A stretch of 64,000 nt of DNA, taken from contig JAGPCY010000004.1 in assembly GCA_018057825.1 (NCBI GenBank), positions 124,001-188,000 on the forward strand. Reading direction: 5' to 3'. Of this stretch, positions 8,513 to 19,037 are shown piece after piece (within the stretch, counting starts at the first letter, position 1; each line of letters opens with the position of its first letter). A program made the translations under genes and the position numbers. The DNA comes from Kofleriaceae bacterium (lineage in GTDB: Bacteria > Myxococcota_A > Polyangia > Haliangiales > Haliangiaceae). The notes under the pieces were generated by a model. It was not told where the DNA came from, did no database searches, and saw nothing but the letters and a program-made list of their open reading frames with translations.

Positions 8513-9334
8513 ATGGCCGGGTTGCCGCCCAAGCGCGAGACCATCGACCGCAAGCTGGTCGACGACGTCGCCAAGGTGCTGGCCAACGCCGCCAACGTCC
8601 TGTTCATCACCGGCGCCGGGATGAGCGCCGACTCCGGCCTGCCCAGCTACCACGGGGTCGGCGGGCTGTTCGAGCGGCCCCTGGTCGACGACGGCCTGAC
8701 CCTGGAGGCGGTGCTGTCGCCGGCGATGTTGGCCCAGCGCCCGGACGTCCTGTGGCGCTACGTCCACGAGCGCGAGCTGGCCTGCCGTCACACCGCGCCC
8801 AACCGCGGCCACGAGGTCCTGGCGCTCCTCGGCGAGCGGATCGCGCGCACGGTGATCGTCACCCAGAACCTCGATGGCCTGCAGCGCCGGGCCGGCGCCA
8901 AGCGCGTGATCGCGCTCCACGGCGACCTCCACGATCTGCGGTGCACCGCGTGCGCGTGGACCAAGACCGTCACCGACTACGCGACCCTGGCCCTGCCGCC
9001 GACCTGCCCCAAGTGTGGGGCGATGGTGCGGCCGGGCATCGGCCTTTTCGGCGAGCCGCTGGCCGAGCAGCCGTTCTCCGAGTTCGAGGCCGAGGTCGCG
9101 CGCGGCTTCGACCTGGTGTTCCTGGTCGGGACCTCGGCCTTGCCGCCCTACGTCGCGCGGCCGGTGCTCCTGGCCAAGAGCGAGGGCGTCTTGACCGTCG
9201 AGATCAACCCGACCCCGACCGACCTGTCGGACGTCGTCGACGTCCGCTTCGCGACCACGCCCAAGCACGCCCTGCGGGCGCTGTGGATCGCCTTCAAGGG
9301 CAAGAGCGTGATGGCGACCCGCCTGGGGCGGTGA
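8513..9334 (+). CDS. Sir2-family NAD-dependent protein deacylase
   Basis: 273 residues. The Rossmann NAD site reads GAGMSADSGLPSYHG (33-48), then TQNLDGLQ (117-124) and the catalytic His136 in ALHGDL. A four-Cys zinc ribbon follows (C144, C147, C165, C168), and VGTS and EINP motifs close the fold. The usual DFR triad after the GAG motif is SYH here, so the Arg often linked to NAD positioning is missing; related subfamilies have TYR. It removes acyl groups from lysines with NAD; substrates are unknown. It lies 44 bp upstream of the formaldehyde genes and may be co-transcribed, although frmA has its own -10-like box. Confidence 0.9.
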   Translation: MAGLPPKRETIDRKLVDDVAKVLANAANVLFITGAGMSADSGLPSYHGVGGLFERPLVDDGLTLEAVLSPAMLAQRPDVLWRYVHERELACRHTAPNRGHEVLALLGERIARTVIVTQNLDGLQRRAGAKRVIALHGDLHDLRCTACAWTKTVTDYATLALPPTCPKCGAMVRPGIGLFGEPLAEQPFSEFEAEVARGFDLVFLVGTSALPPYVARPVLLAKSEGVLTVEINPTPTDLSDVVDVRFATTPKHALRALWIAFKGKSVMATRLGR

Positions 9335-9365
9335 TCCCGGGCGGCCGGCGACGCGGCCGGCGCGG

Positions 9366-9371
9366 TACAGT
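9366..9371 (+). promoter_or_regulatory. Putative leaderless -10 box for frmA
   Basis: CGGTACAGT; TACAGT ends 7 nt before the ATG at 9379. The same octamer GGTACAGT precedes the FHA gene on the other strand (13554-13559). Confidence 0.45.
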
Positions 9372-9378
9372 GCCGGCG

Positions 9379-10487
<1,109 letters not shown>

Positions 10488-10488
<1 letters not shown>

Positions 10489-11336
10489 TGACCGCCGTCA
10501 CCACCCGCAGCGAGCAGCGCTCGTTCGGCGGCGTCATGGGCTTCTACCAGCACGCCAGCGCGGCCTGCGCCGGCGCGATGCGGTTCGCGGTGTACCTGCC
10601 GCCGGCCGCGGCGCGCGGCCCGGTGCCGGCGCTCTACTACCTGGCCGGCCTGACCTGCACCGAGGAGACCTTCGTCGTGAAGGCCGGGGCCCAGCGGCTG
10701 GCCGCCGAGCTCGGCCTGGCCCTGGTGGCCTGCGACACCAGCCCGCGCGAGGCTCGGTTCCCCGGCGATGACACGGCCTGGGACTTCGGCCAGGGCGCCG
10801 GGTTCTACCTCGACGCCACCGCCGCGCCGTGGCGCGACGCCTACCGGATGGAGACCTACGTCGTCGACGAGCTGGTCGCCACTGTCGAGGCGGCCTTCCC
10901 GATCGCTGGCGATCGCCGCGGCATCACCGGTCATTCGATGGGCGGCCACGGCGCGTTGACCCTGGCGCTCCGCCACCCGGGTCGCTACGCCAGCGTGTCG
11001 GCGCTGGCGCCGATCGTCGCGCCGAGTCAGGTGCCGTGGGGCCACAAGGCCTTCACCGGCTACCTCGGCGACGATCGTGCGGCCTGGGCCGCCCACGACG
11101 CGTGCGCGCTGGTCGCCGGCGGCGCGCGCTTCCCCGGGCCGGTGCTGATCGATCAGGGCCTGGCCGACAAGTTCCTCGAGCGCGAGCTGGTCCCCGAGCG
11201 CCTCGAGGAGGCGGCCGCGGCGGCCGGCGTCGACGTCACCGTGCGCCGGCACGCCGGCTACGACCACAGCTACTACTTCGTGGCCAGCTTCATCGAGGAT
11301 CACCTGCGGCACCACGCGGCCGCGCTGGTGCGGTAG
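10488..11336 (+). CDS. frmB: S-formylglutathione hydrolase
   Basis: 282 residues. Alpha/beta-hydrolase of the esterase D family: LYYLAGLTCTEE near residue 50, nucleophile Ser150 in GHSMGGHG, and the acid and His in DQGLADKF and GYDHSYYF. It hydrolyses S-formylglutathione to formate and glutathione, the second step after frmA. Its ATG shares one base with the frmA stop, so the two are coupled. No formate dehydrogenase follows; the transcript instead runs into a hexanucleotide array. Family assignment is certain. Confidence 0.97.
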
Positions 11337-11545
11337 GAGGTCGAGGCGGAGGCGGAGGCGGGGACCGAGACCGAGGCGGAGGCCGAGACCGAGACCGAGG
11401 CGGAGGCCGAGACCGAGGCCGAGACCGAGTCCGAGACCGAGTCCGAGACCGAGGCCGAGACCGAGTCCGAGACCGATGCGGAGGCCGAGTCCGAGACCGA
11501 GTCCGAGACCGAGTCCGAGTCCGAGTCCGAGACCGAGTCCGAGGT
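11337..11545 (+). repeat. Hexanucleotide array directly 3' of frmB
   Basis: Begins at the base after the frmB stop. Plus-strand units are GAGGCG, GAGACC, GAGGCC and, toward the right, GAGTCC in long runs, with one GATGCG. It reads GAGNCC on the frmB strand, as in the other six arrays. From 11546 to 11687 I see no further feature. The array plus that stretch fill the 351-bp gap before the next gene. Confidence 0.88.
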
Positions 11546-11687
11546 AGATGGTTGGTGCGGCTGCGACGGGCGCGACGATCCGGTGGTCGCACGGCACCTT
11601 CGGTGGCTCGGCGATGGTTGGCGCTGCTATTCGCTGTCACCGCGGCGCGGAGGCGCGGCGGACGGCAGGCGTGGCACCGTCACGGCG

Positions 11688-12644
11688 ATGATGCGCTCGT
11701 CGGGAACCTTGCTCGCGTTGCTCGTGGCCGCATGCACGGCGCGGTCGGTGGCCCCGGTGGCGCCCGCGCCCTCGGGTGCTCCGCCGGAGGAGGCGGCGTC
11801 GGCGTCGGCGTCGGCGTCGACCTTGACCCCAGAGCGCCGGGCGTGGTGGGAGGCCCGACGGGCCGGCGAGCCGCTGCCGGCCGGGGCCCGCGCCGACGAC
11901 GCGGTCGACGAGCTGGCCGCGCTCCTGGCCGATCGCGATCCGACGGCCCGCGATCGCCTGGGCTTCGAGGTCCTGGTGCGTTGGCTCGAGCCCGGCGGAT
12001 TGTCCGACGCCGCGGTCGATCGGCTGCGCGACCTCCTGGTGGCGCGCACCGCCGGACCGATCGTCGCCGGGGACGCGGTCTTCGCGCGGTCGTTCGCGGC
12101 CCTGGCGCTGTCGGCGATCACCGCCCGCGAGGTCAAGGCGCCGCGGTGGGACGTCGCCACGCTCGGCGCGCAGGTCGCGGCCGCGGTCGCCTACGCTGGC
12201 CGCGAGACCGATCTGCGCGGCTACACCGGCGCCGCGACCGGCTGGGCCCACGCCGCCGCTCACGCCGCCGACTGGCTGAAGTTCCTGGCCCGCCATCCCC
12301 GCCTCGACGCCGCGGGGGCCCGCGCGATCCTCGACGGCGTGGCCGCCCTGGTGGCGCGGCCCCACGGCGTGCGCCTCCACCACGGCGAGGACGAACGCGT
12401 CGCCGCTGCGATCCGGGCGGTGGCGCGCCGCGCCCTGGTCGACGACGCCGGCCTCGACGCCTGGTTGGCGACGATGCTCGCCCCGGTGGCCGCCGGCTGG
12501 CCCGAGCCCTTCGACCCCGCGGTCTACGCCACCCAGCGCAACGCCCGCGACGCCCTGGTCAGCGCCTTCGTCGCGCTGACCATCGACGACAGCCCGGGCG
12601 CGGCCGCCGCCCTGGCGCGGCTGCGCGCGGCGATGACGCGGTGA
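11688..12644 (+). CDS. DUF2785-like lipoprotein
   Basis: 318 residues. Signal peptide with lipobox LLVAAC, then an Ala/Ser linker. The body is helical and includes LRGYTGAATGWAHAAAHAADWLKFLARHP, which matches the conserved RGYTG...GWAH..AH.AD core of DUF2785, a helical family of unknown function. The start is the first ATG of a double ATG at 11688/11691; an upstream GTG at 11583 would destroy the lipoprotein signal. It ends 15 bp before the convergent FHA gene ends. A lipoprotein signal on this domain is unusual as far as I know. No function can be assigned. Confidence 0.8.
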   Translation: MMRSSGTLLALLVAACTARSVAPVAPAPSGAPPEEAASASASASTLTPERRAWWEARRAGEPLPAGARADDAVDELAALLADRDPTARDRLGFEVLVRWLEPGGLSDAAVDRLRDLLVARTAGPIVAGDAVFARSFAALALSAITAREVKAPRWDVATLGAQVAAAVAYAGRETDLRGYTGAATGWAHAAAHAADWLKFLARHPRLDAAGARAILDGVAALVARPHGVRLHHGEDERVAAAIRAVARRALVDDAGLDAWLATMLAPVAAGWPEPFDPAVYATQRNARDALVSAFVALTIDDSPGAAAALARLRAAMTR

Positions 12645-12659
12645 CGGCGCGCGCCGCGC

Positions 12660-13547
12660 TCAGGTCTTGTCCTCGACGACATCGCCCGGGTACAGCTCGA
12701 GGGCGAGCTGGCCGGTGCCGTCGGAGCGGAGCAGGTCGCGGACGCCCGCGGCGCGCAGGCGCGCGCGCAGGCGACCGATCGCGACGTCCCAGCGGTGGCG
12801 CACGGTCAGCGGGTCGGCCTCGTCGGGCCAGACCTCGCGCGCGATGACGTCCCAGTGGGTCGGGCCGCCGCACGCCACCAGCTCCGACAGGATGCGCGCG
12901 CCGGTGCCGCCCAGGGTGTGGACCTTCTGGTTGCGCCGGTAGATCTGCACGCTGTCGTAGTACGCGACCAGGCGGACCGGCGCCGCGGTGTCGGCGGCGC
13001 GCTCGGTGGCGAGGGCGCCGGCCTCGGCCAGGGGCACCAGCTCGAAGCCGAAGCGGCAGGCGTCGAGGACGACGTGGTCGCCCGGCGCCAGCGCCCGCGA
13101 CGCGCCATCATGCTGGAGCCGCCAGCGATCGCCGACCGACCACACGACGGCGCGCGCCTCGGGGATGAGCTTGCCGTGGACCCGCGGTGGGTCGACGGTG
13201 AGGCTGGCGACCTGGGGCAAGAGCTGCCGCTCGCCCGACGGCAGGACCACCGCCAGGACCGCGGCCGGCGCGTGGACCTGGGTCACGGTCAGGACCAGAC
13301 CGTCGACGATCGTGACCGCCAGGCCGGGGCGCAGGACCACCTCCTCGGTCGGCTTGCCGTCGACGATCACCAGCCGGCGCAGGGCCAAGAGGCGCAGCTC
13401 GTCCTTGCGCAGGCTGACGATCGCGTGGGCCTCCGACACCCGCGGGTCGTCGAGGACCACCGCGGCGGTCGGGGTCCGCCCGATTAGATCGCCGTGGCCG
13501 ACGAGGTGGTCCTCGCCGAGTCCGGTCACGACCGCGTAGGCGCGCAT
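12660..13547 (-). CDS. FHA domain protein with C-terminal winged-helix domain
   Basis: 295 residues. The N-terminal ~85 residues are an FHA domain with the phosphothreonine-binding residues Gly23-Arg24, Ser38 and His41 (IGRTPTAA...VSEAHAIVS). A middle segment (~110-190) is beta-rich. From ~200 the sequence (IYRRNQKVHTLGGTGARILSEL...WDVIAREVWP...WDVAIGRLRARLR) fits an OmpR/SARP-type winged helix. A likely role is a phospho-dependent transcription factor. It is divergent from a large Ser/Thr kinase gene 87 bp away, a plausible source of the phospho-signal. TACAGT ends 6 nt before the ATG. Confidence 0.82.
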   Translation of the reverse strand: MRAYAVVTGLGEDHLVGHGDLIGRTPTAAVVLDDPRVSEAHAIVSLRKDELRLLALRRLVIVDGKPTEEVVLRPGLAVTIVDGLVLTVTQVHAPAAVLAVVLPSGERQLLPQVASLTVDPPRVHGKLIPEARAVVWSVGDRWRLQHDGASRALAPGDHVVLDACRFGFELVPLAEAGALATERAADTAAPVRLVAYYDSVQIYRRNQKVHTLGGTGARILSELVACGGPTHWDVIAREVWPDEADPLTVRHRWDVAIGRLRARLRAAGVRDLLRSDGTGQLALELYPGDVVEDKT

Positions 13548-13553
13548 GGCCCG

Positions 13554-13628
13554 ACTGTACCGCGGTGCTACCGGCCCCGAGGCGCGCGGCGCGGTGTGAG
13601 AGGTTCGTGAGGTCGGCCGCGGTAGCAT
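13554..13628. promoter_or_regulatory. Divergent promoter region, FHA gene / kinase gene
   Basis: Two -10-like boxes face outward. Minus-strand GGTACAGT (hexamer 13554-13559) lies 6 nt before the FHA ATG. Plus-strand GGTAGCAT (hexamer 13623-13628) lies 6 nt before the kinase GTG at 13635. Both would give transcripts starting at the first codon. Confidence 0.45.
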
Positions 13629-13634
13629 CGCCGT

Positions 13635-16600
13635 GTGGTCGACGATCCACCCGACCCCGCACCCGCGACGTCCGCGGCGCCGACCGAGCCGGCCGGCCCG
13701 CGCTCGCTGGTCGGCCTGAGCGAGACCGCCGACGCGCCGGCGCCGGCCGCCATCGCCGGGCACCCCTTTGCGATCGACGACGATCGCCGCTACCGCGAGG
13801 TCACGGTGGTCGGCGCCGGCGGGCTGGGCACGGTGCTCTTGGCCCGCGATCAGCGCCTCGATCGCGACGTCGCGCTCAAGCGCATCGCCGCGCGCGACGG
13901 CGACCCCGAGGCCGGCGCGCGGTTCCTGCGCGAGGCCCGCATCACCGCGCGCCTCGATCACCCGGGCATCGTGCCGATCCACGACGCCGGCCGCACCGCC
14001 GATGGCCGGCTGTTCTACACGATGCGCTTGATCCGCGGCCGCGAGCTCCTCGGCCCCGACCACGCCGCCGCCGCGCCCGAGGCCCGCCTCGGCGGGCTCG
14101 GCGCGTACATCGCGGCGTGCCACGCGGTCGGCTACGCCCATCGCCACGGCATCGTCCACCGCGATCTCAAGCCGGCTAACATCATGATCGGCGAGTTCGG
14201 CGAGGCCCAGGTCGTCGACTGGGGCCTGGCCGAGGCCCTCGACGAGCCGATCGCCGCCGACGCCCCCGCGGTCGGCACGCTGCCGTACCTCGCGCCCGAG
14301 GCGGCGGCCGGCGGTCGCGGCACGATCGCCGCCGATGTCTGGGCCCTGGGCGCGATCGGCTACGAGCTGGTCACCGGGAGCCGGCGCCGCCCCGGCGAGC
14401 GCCTCGAGGTGCTCGCCGCCCTGGCCGACGGTGCGCTGCCCGCCGCGACCTGGCCCGCCGAGGCCCCGGCCGAGCTGCGGGCGATCCTCGAGCGGGCCCT
14501 GGCGATCGATCCGGCCGCCCGCTACCCCGACGCCGAGGCCCTGGCCCTCGATCTCGAGGCCTTCCGCGACGGTCGTCGGGTCGCGGCCTACCGCTACTCG
14601 CCGTGGCAGCTCGCGCGGCGCTTCGTGATCGCGTGGCGCTGGCCGCTGGCGCTCGTGGGCGCTGCGCTTGTCACCGGCGGCGCGGCCCTGGCCGTCACCG
14701 CCCACCGCACCGAGCGGCAGCGGGTGCGGGCGGTCGCCGCCGAGCGCGCGACCCGGGCCGAGCTGTCGCGCGCCGAGGCCGCCCTGGCCCGCGCGCTGGC
14801 GGCCCGCGCGGTCGCCGCCTTCGCCGCCGGTCGCCACGCCGAGGCCGAGCTGGCCGCCGCGCTGGCGCTCGGGCACGGCGAGGACCCCGACGCGCGCGGC
14901 GTGATCGCCGCGATCGCGGCCGCGCCCTACGCCAGCGTGGTCGAGCGACTCGCGCTGCCGGGGTGTCCGTGGGTCATCCCCGGCGCCGACGGTGACGCCC
15001 TGTGCCTGCAGGCCGACGCCGTCGAGCGCTGGACCACGGCGCCGCTGGCGCGCGCGTGGCGAGTCGGCGGCCGGTTCGACGGCGCGGTCGCCACCCGCAC
15101 CGTGGTCGCGGCCTGGGACGCCCTCGGCTTGACCACGATCGATCGGGCGACCGGCGCGGTCCAGCGCTTCGCGGACCCGACGCGGCGCGCGGCGGTCGAG
15201 CTCGATCGGCCACACCACGCGGTCACCGATATCGACCGCGACTATCTCGCCCTCGAGTCCGGCGGTCAGGTGCAGGTGGTCTACGACACCGAGGCCTTCG
15301 CGATCGTGACCGCACCGTGTGGCCGGGCCGCGGTCGACGCGCTGGCGGTAGCCAAGACCGCGGTGTGGGTGGCGTGTAGCGACGGGCGCCTGCGGGTGGC
15401 CGCCATCGACGGACCGACCTCGGACCTCGGACCGATCGGCCTCGGCCCGAGCGACGGCCGGGTCACCAGCCTGGCGCTCGACGAGGCCGGCGTCGAGCTG
15501 GCGCTCGGCACGACCACCGGCGCGATCGTGCGCCGCGATCTTCGCGGATGCTTCGCGCCGGGCTGCGCCCCGCGGCCCGAGCGGCGCGTACCGCCGCGCG
15601 GCGACGGTGGCGTGCGCGCGCTGCACCAGCTCGGGCCGAGCACCGCGGTGGTGTCCGACGGCGGCGATGCGGTCGTGCTCGACGACGATCCGCTATGGCC
15701 GCGCTTCCGGGTCCCGGTCGCGCCGGGCGCCGAGCTGGTGGCCGAGGAGGGCGGCCTGGTGGTCGGCGGCGCGGCGCGCTGGCGCTTCGGCGGGGAGGTC
15801 CGCGGCGGACCGGCGGGCTTCTCGGGCCCGCCGCGACCGACCGCCCTCGCGGTGGCCGCCGACGGCGCGCTGGCGATCGGCGGCGATCGCGCGCTCCGGG
15901 TGTGGTCGGTGGACGGCGCGGTGGTCGAGCTGCCGGTCGGCGGTCGGGTCGCGTCGGTGGCCTGGTCGCGCGACGGTCGGCGCCTCGCGGTCGCCCTCCT
16001 CGACGACCCCGACGTCGGCGTGCGCTGGTTCGAGCGCGACGGCGCCGCGCTGCGCGAGCGGCCGCTGCCCGGCGCGCCCGGGTCGGCCCGCCACGTCGAG
16101 TTCACCGCGGACGGGGCGCTGCGCGCGCTGTCTTCGGGCGAGCTGGTGGTGTGGGAGGTCGCGGGGCCGCCAGCTCGCCACGACGCGCCGGTGGCCGAGG
16201 TGGTGAGCGCCGACGGCGCCTGGCTGTGCGATGGCGCCGGCCGACGGTGGCAGCGCCGCGATCGGAGCTGGACCGCGGTCGGGCGTTGCGTCGACGCCCT
16301 CGGGGTCGCCGCCGACGCCCGCGGCGCGCGCCTGGCGGTGGCCGGCCGGCGCGCGGTCGCCCTCGAGGAGGTCGCGACCGGCGCCGTCACGCCGATCGCC
16401 CTCGCGGTCGAGGTCACCGCGGTCGCCCTGGCGCCCGACGGCGGCTACCTGGCGGTGGGCACCGCCACCGGCGCCGTCGAGGTCCGCCGGGTCGCCGACG
16501 CCGCGGTCGTCGCGCGCCTGCACGGCCATCGCCATCCGATCACCGGCGTGTGGTTCACCGCCGACGCCGTGATCACCGCCGGCGCCGACGGTGTCGTCCG

Positions 16601-16691
16601 CCGCCACCTCCTGGCCCCGCTCGCCGCCGCGCCCGCGGACCTCGCCGCCGCCGCGGCCGCCCGCTGGCGTCCCTCGCCGGACCCGCCGTGA
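13635..16691 (+). CDS. Transmembrane Ser/Thr protein kinase with C-terminal beta-propeller (WD40-like)
   Basis: 1018 residues, GTG start. The kinase domain (~54-320) has GAGGLG as P-loop, Lys82 (VALKRI), HRDLKPAN with catalytic Asp177, and VGTLPYLAPE. The Mg-binding DFG is DWG (195-197), a substitution that usually keeps activity because the Asp is retained. A membrane helix follows at about 328-352, then a short charged Ala-rich helix. About 600 residues of WD40-like blades run to the end (RVTSLALDEAG, VASVAWSRDG, VTAVALAPDG, HGHRHPITGVWFT). Thus the kinase is cytoplasmic and the propeller is on the far side. The divergent FHA/winged-helix gene may be its target. Confidence 0.9.
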   Translation: MVDDPPDPAPATSAAPTEPAGPRSLVGLSETADAPAPAAIAGHPFAIDDDRRYREVTVVGAGGLGTVLLARDQRLDRDVALKRIAARDGDPEAGARFLREARITARLDHPGIVPIHDAGRTADGRLFYTMRLIRGRELLGPDHAAAAPEARLGGLGAYIAACHAVGYAHRHGIVHRDLKPANIMIGEFGEAQVVDWGLAEALDEPIAADAPAVGTLPYLAPEAAAGGRGTIAADVWALGAIGYELVTGSRRRPGERLEVLAALADGALPAATWPAEAPAELRAILERALAIDPAARYPDAEALALDLEAFRDGRRVAAYRYSPWQLARRFVIAWRWPLALVGAALVTGGAALAVTAHRTERQRVRAVAAERATRAELSRAEAALARALAARAVAAFAAGRHAEAELAAALALGHGEDPDARGVIAAIAAAPYASVVERLALPGCPWVIPGADGDALCLQADAVERWTTAPLARAWRVGGRFDGAVATRTVVAAWDALGLTTIDRATGAVQRFADPTRRAAVELDRPHHAVTDIDRDYLALESGGQVQVVYDTEAFAIVTAPCGRAAVDALAVAKTAVWVACSDGRLRVAAIDGPTSDLGPIGLGPSDGRVTSLALDEAGVELALGTTTGAIVRRDLRGCFAPGCAPRPERRVPPRGDGGVRALHQLGPSTAVVSDGGDAVVLDDDPLWPRFRVPVAPGAELVAEEGGLVVGGAARWRFGGEVRGGPAGFSGPPRPTALAVAADGALAIGGDRALRVWSVDGAVVELPVGGRVASVAWSRDGRRLAVALLDDPDVGVRWFERDGAALRERPLPGAPGSARHVEFTADGALRALSSGELVVWEVAGPPARHDAPVAEVVSADGAWLCDGAGRRWQRRDRSWTAVGRCVDALGVAADARGARLAVAGRRAVALEEVATGAVTPIALAVEVTAVALAPDGGYLAVGTATGAVEVRRVADAAVVARLHGHRHPITGVWFTADAVITAGADGVVRRHLLAPLAAAPADLAAAAAARWRPSPDPP

Positions 16692-16704
16692 GGCGCGGTT
16701 GGGG

Positions 16705-18063
16705 CTACTGGAACATCGAGACCCGCAGTTTGCCGAAGCCGTTTAGCACCGTGCTGTCGGCCGGCCGCGACATCACCCGGACCCGGTTGCCGACGTTGCC
16801 CTCGATGCTCCACACCGTGCCGATACCGCCGTCGCCAGCCGGATCGAACGCCAGGAACATCCCGGCGTGGCTGTCCATGGCCTGGTAGTTGCCCGGCTTC
16901 TGATCGCTCGGCAGCGACTGCACCGCGTCGTAGTACAGGTTGGCGGGGTCGTTGCGATAGAACGACCGATCGTCGGCGTCCAGGCTGACCTCGGCGGCGG
17001 TGTAGTTCTGGCACCCGGACGCGATCACGCCGAGCTGACCGTCCGCGTTCAGGTCGACCAGCTCGGTGCCGCAGCCGTCGTCGTCGGGATCGCGGAAGGC
17101 GTTGGGCACGTTGTTGGGGTTCATCGTGGCTTGCCAGAACGTGGTGCCGCCGTCGACGACCACGTTGGCCGCCAGGTTGCCGTCGAGGCCGTCGGTCGCC
17201 ATGGCGCCCGCCCAGTGATAGAACCAGTCGCACCACAGGAGGTCGTCGCCGACGTGGTAGCTGGCGTGGAGCGGCGCGAGCGACGAGCCGGTGTAACGGC
17301 TGCCGTCGGGATCGGTCGTGCCGTTCTTGCCCACCAGGCCGTCCAGATCGTCGCCGAGCTGATCGAGGGCCTGGAGCACCAGATCGATCCGCCCACCTTG
17401 CAGGGGGCCACTGGGGTCGCTGATCGTGCCGCCGCTCATCGCGTAGAACCAATCGCTGGTCGGCCCGAGCGCGACCCCGGCGTTGGTGAACAGGCGGATC
17501 TGGAAGCGGTACACCGCCCGCGGCGCGAGGCCGAGCGGGAGCGCCACCGGATCGACGACCAAGGTGTGGGGAAACGGCAGCGCCGGCAGGCCGGGCAGGA
17601 GCGGCGGGAAGCGCCACCAGGTCACGCCGGCGGTCAAGGTCATGCTGGTCCGCGCCATCACCACCGCCGGCGCCGACGCCGACGACAGCGCCTGGACCGT
17701 GAGCTGGTAGTCGATCGAGCCCATGGTCTCGAGGTGGGTGCGGGCGGCGGCGTTCGTGACCCGGATCTCGAACGGCGCCACCCGGGAGAACAGCGAGGTC
17801 TCGAGGGGCCGCACGGTCCGGTATCGCAGCATCGGCTCGTCGACGATGCCGCTGCAGTTGTCGTCGAGACCGTTGGCCAGCTCGGCCCGGCGCGGGTGGA
17901 TCAGGGCGTTCGTGTCGTTGCAGTCGTCGCCGACCTGGTAGCCGTCGGCGTCGGCGTCGACGCCGAGCGCTTGCTCGGCGAGGTCGAGCTCATCGGGGGC
18001 CTCGGCCAGACACGCAGTGAGGAGCACCAAGGGGAAGGTCAGGAGCGCTGAGGGGCGTCGCAT
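16705..18063 (-). CDS. Lipoprotein with MopE-type motif
   Basis: 452 residues, lipobox LLTAC. Right after the lipobox comes an acidic metal-type motif, DADADGYQVGDDCNDTNALI then NGLDDNCSGIVDE, as in the MopE copper-protein and calcium-loop family. The remaining ~380 residues form a beta-rich unknown domain with several Trp (WWRFPPLL, WFYHWAG) and scattered acidic DxDxDG loops (DPDDDGCG, DLNADGQLG). It is probably an exposed outer-membrane lipoprotein. It ends 13 bp from the convergent kinase gene end and has no obvious operon partner. Start is the ATG at 18063. Confidence 0.82.
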   Translation of the reverse strand: MRRPSALLTFPLVLLTACLAEAPDELDLAEQALGVDADADGYQVGDDCNDTNALIHPRRAELANGLDDNCSGIVDEPMLRYRTVRPLETSLFSRVAPFEIRVTNAAARTHLETMGSIDYQLTVQALSSASAPAVVMARTSMTLTAGVTWWRFPPLLPGLPALPFPHTLVVDPVALPLGLAPRAVYRFQIRLFTNAGVALGPTSDWFYAMSGGTISDPSGPLQGGRIDLVLQALDQLGDDLDGLVGKNGTTDPDGSRYTGSSLAPLHASYHVGDDLLWCDWFYHWAGAMATDGLDGNLAANVVVDGGTTFWQATMNPNNVPNAFRDPDDDGCGTELVDLNADGQLGVIASGCQNYTAAEVSLDADDRSFYRNDPANLYYDAVQSLPSDQKPGNYQAMDSHAGMFLAFDPAGDGGIGTVWSIEGNVGNRVRVMSRPADSTVLNGFGKLRVSMFQ

Positions 18064-18171
18064 GGCGCCCAGCTCTGCAAGCGCGCGGCCACGCGCCAGC
18101 GCGCCCACGACTGCGGCCCCGGGACCTGGTCACCCCGGTGGAGGTGCGGCGCCGGTCCCTCGCGGTCCCGG

Positions 18172-19029
18172 TCAGCCCGATGGCGTCGCGCGGTCCCCGG
18201 CGTTGGGCCCCAGGGGCAGGGCCTCGCCGTGGCCGAGGATGCGCACGCCGGCGATCCCGGCGGCGGCGGCCTGGACCTCGAGGCGCTTGCGTGGCCCCTG
18301 GCTCCCCGACAGCCGCAGGTTGACCGTGCCCCAGTGGATCGGCACCAGGGCCCGAGCCCCGAGCCGCTGGTAGATGTCGAGGGCGCAGTCGGGATCGATG
18401 TGGACGCCGCGGTCCATCGCGGTGCGCCGCCACCGGTAGTACGCGACCGGCAGCATGCCGCCGATCGGCAGGAGCGTGGCCGCCAGGTCGAAGCGCTTGC
18501 CCAGCTCGTCGAAGACCGAGTGGTCCGAGAAGTCGACGTCGCCGGCGTGGTGGACCGCCAGACCGTCGGCGCGGACCACGTAGCCGGTGCACACCGGGGC
18601 GTCGCCTTTGCGCCAGCGGCCGTTGTCGTGCTTGGTCTCGACCGCGACCACGTCGACGCCGCCCAGGTCGACGTGATCGCCGGGCTCGGCCTCGCGGACC
18701 TCGCGGAAGCCGAGATCGGCGACGATCGGTCGAGCCCCGCGCGGCACCACCAGGAGCGTGTCGCGATCGATGGCCTTCAGGGTCCACCGGTTCAGGTGAT
18801 CGACGTGGGAGTGGGTGATGAGGACCGCGTCGACCGGGCCGGCCCGACGGGCCCGACCGCGACCCAGCGGGTCGAAGAGCACCCGACGGCCGGCGAGCTC
18901 GACCACCGCGGTGGCGTGGCCGAGCCAGGTCACCGCCGGGCCGCCGGGCGGGGCGGCCGCGGTCTCCGCCCGGGCTGGCACTGGTTCAGCGCCGGCCGGT
19001 TGGGCGCCGGGATCCGTAGCTGTCGCCAT
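18172..19029 (-). CDS. MBL-fold metallo-hydrolase (UlaG / NAPE-PLD-like)
   Basis: 285 residues. The metallo-beta-lactamase metal motif is HSHVDH (HxHxDH), preceded by TWLGHATAVVEL and LFDPLG. Further ligands are Asp in HHAGDVDFSD and His in VPIHWGTVNL. This order matches the family of NAPE-phospholipase D and L-ascorbate-6-phosphate lactonase relatives. The N-terminal ~30 residues are a low-complexity Ala/Pro tail with no signal peptide, so it is cytoplasmic. It is divergent from a LysE-type exporter across a 26-bp gap with a palindromic -10. The substrate is unknown. Confidence 0.87.
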   Translation of the reverse strand: MATATDPGAQPAGAEPVPARAETAAAPPGGPAVTWLGHATAVVELAGRRVLFDPLGRGRARRAGPVDAVLITHSHVDHLNRWTLKAIDRDTLLVVPRGARPIVADLGFREVREAEPGDHVDLGGVDVVAVETKHDNGRWRKGDAPVCTGYVVRADGLAVHHAGDVDFSDHSVFDELGKRFDLAATLLPIGGMLPVAYYRWRRTAMDRGVHIDPDCALDIYQRLGARALVPIHWGTVNLRLSGSQGPRKRLEVQAAAAGIAGVRILGHGEALPLGPNAGDRATPSG

Positions 19030-19037
19030 CGGGCGCT

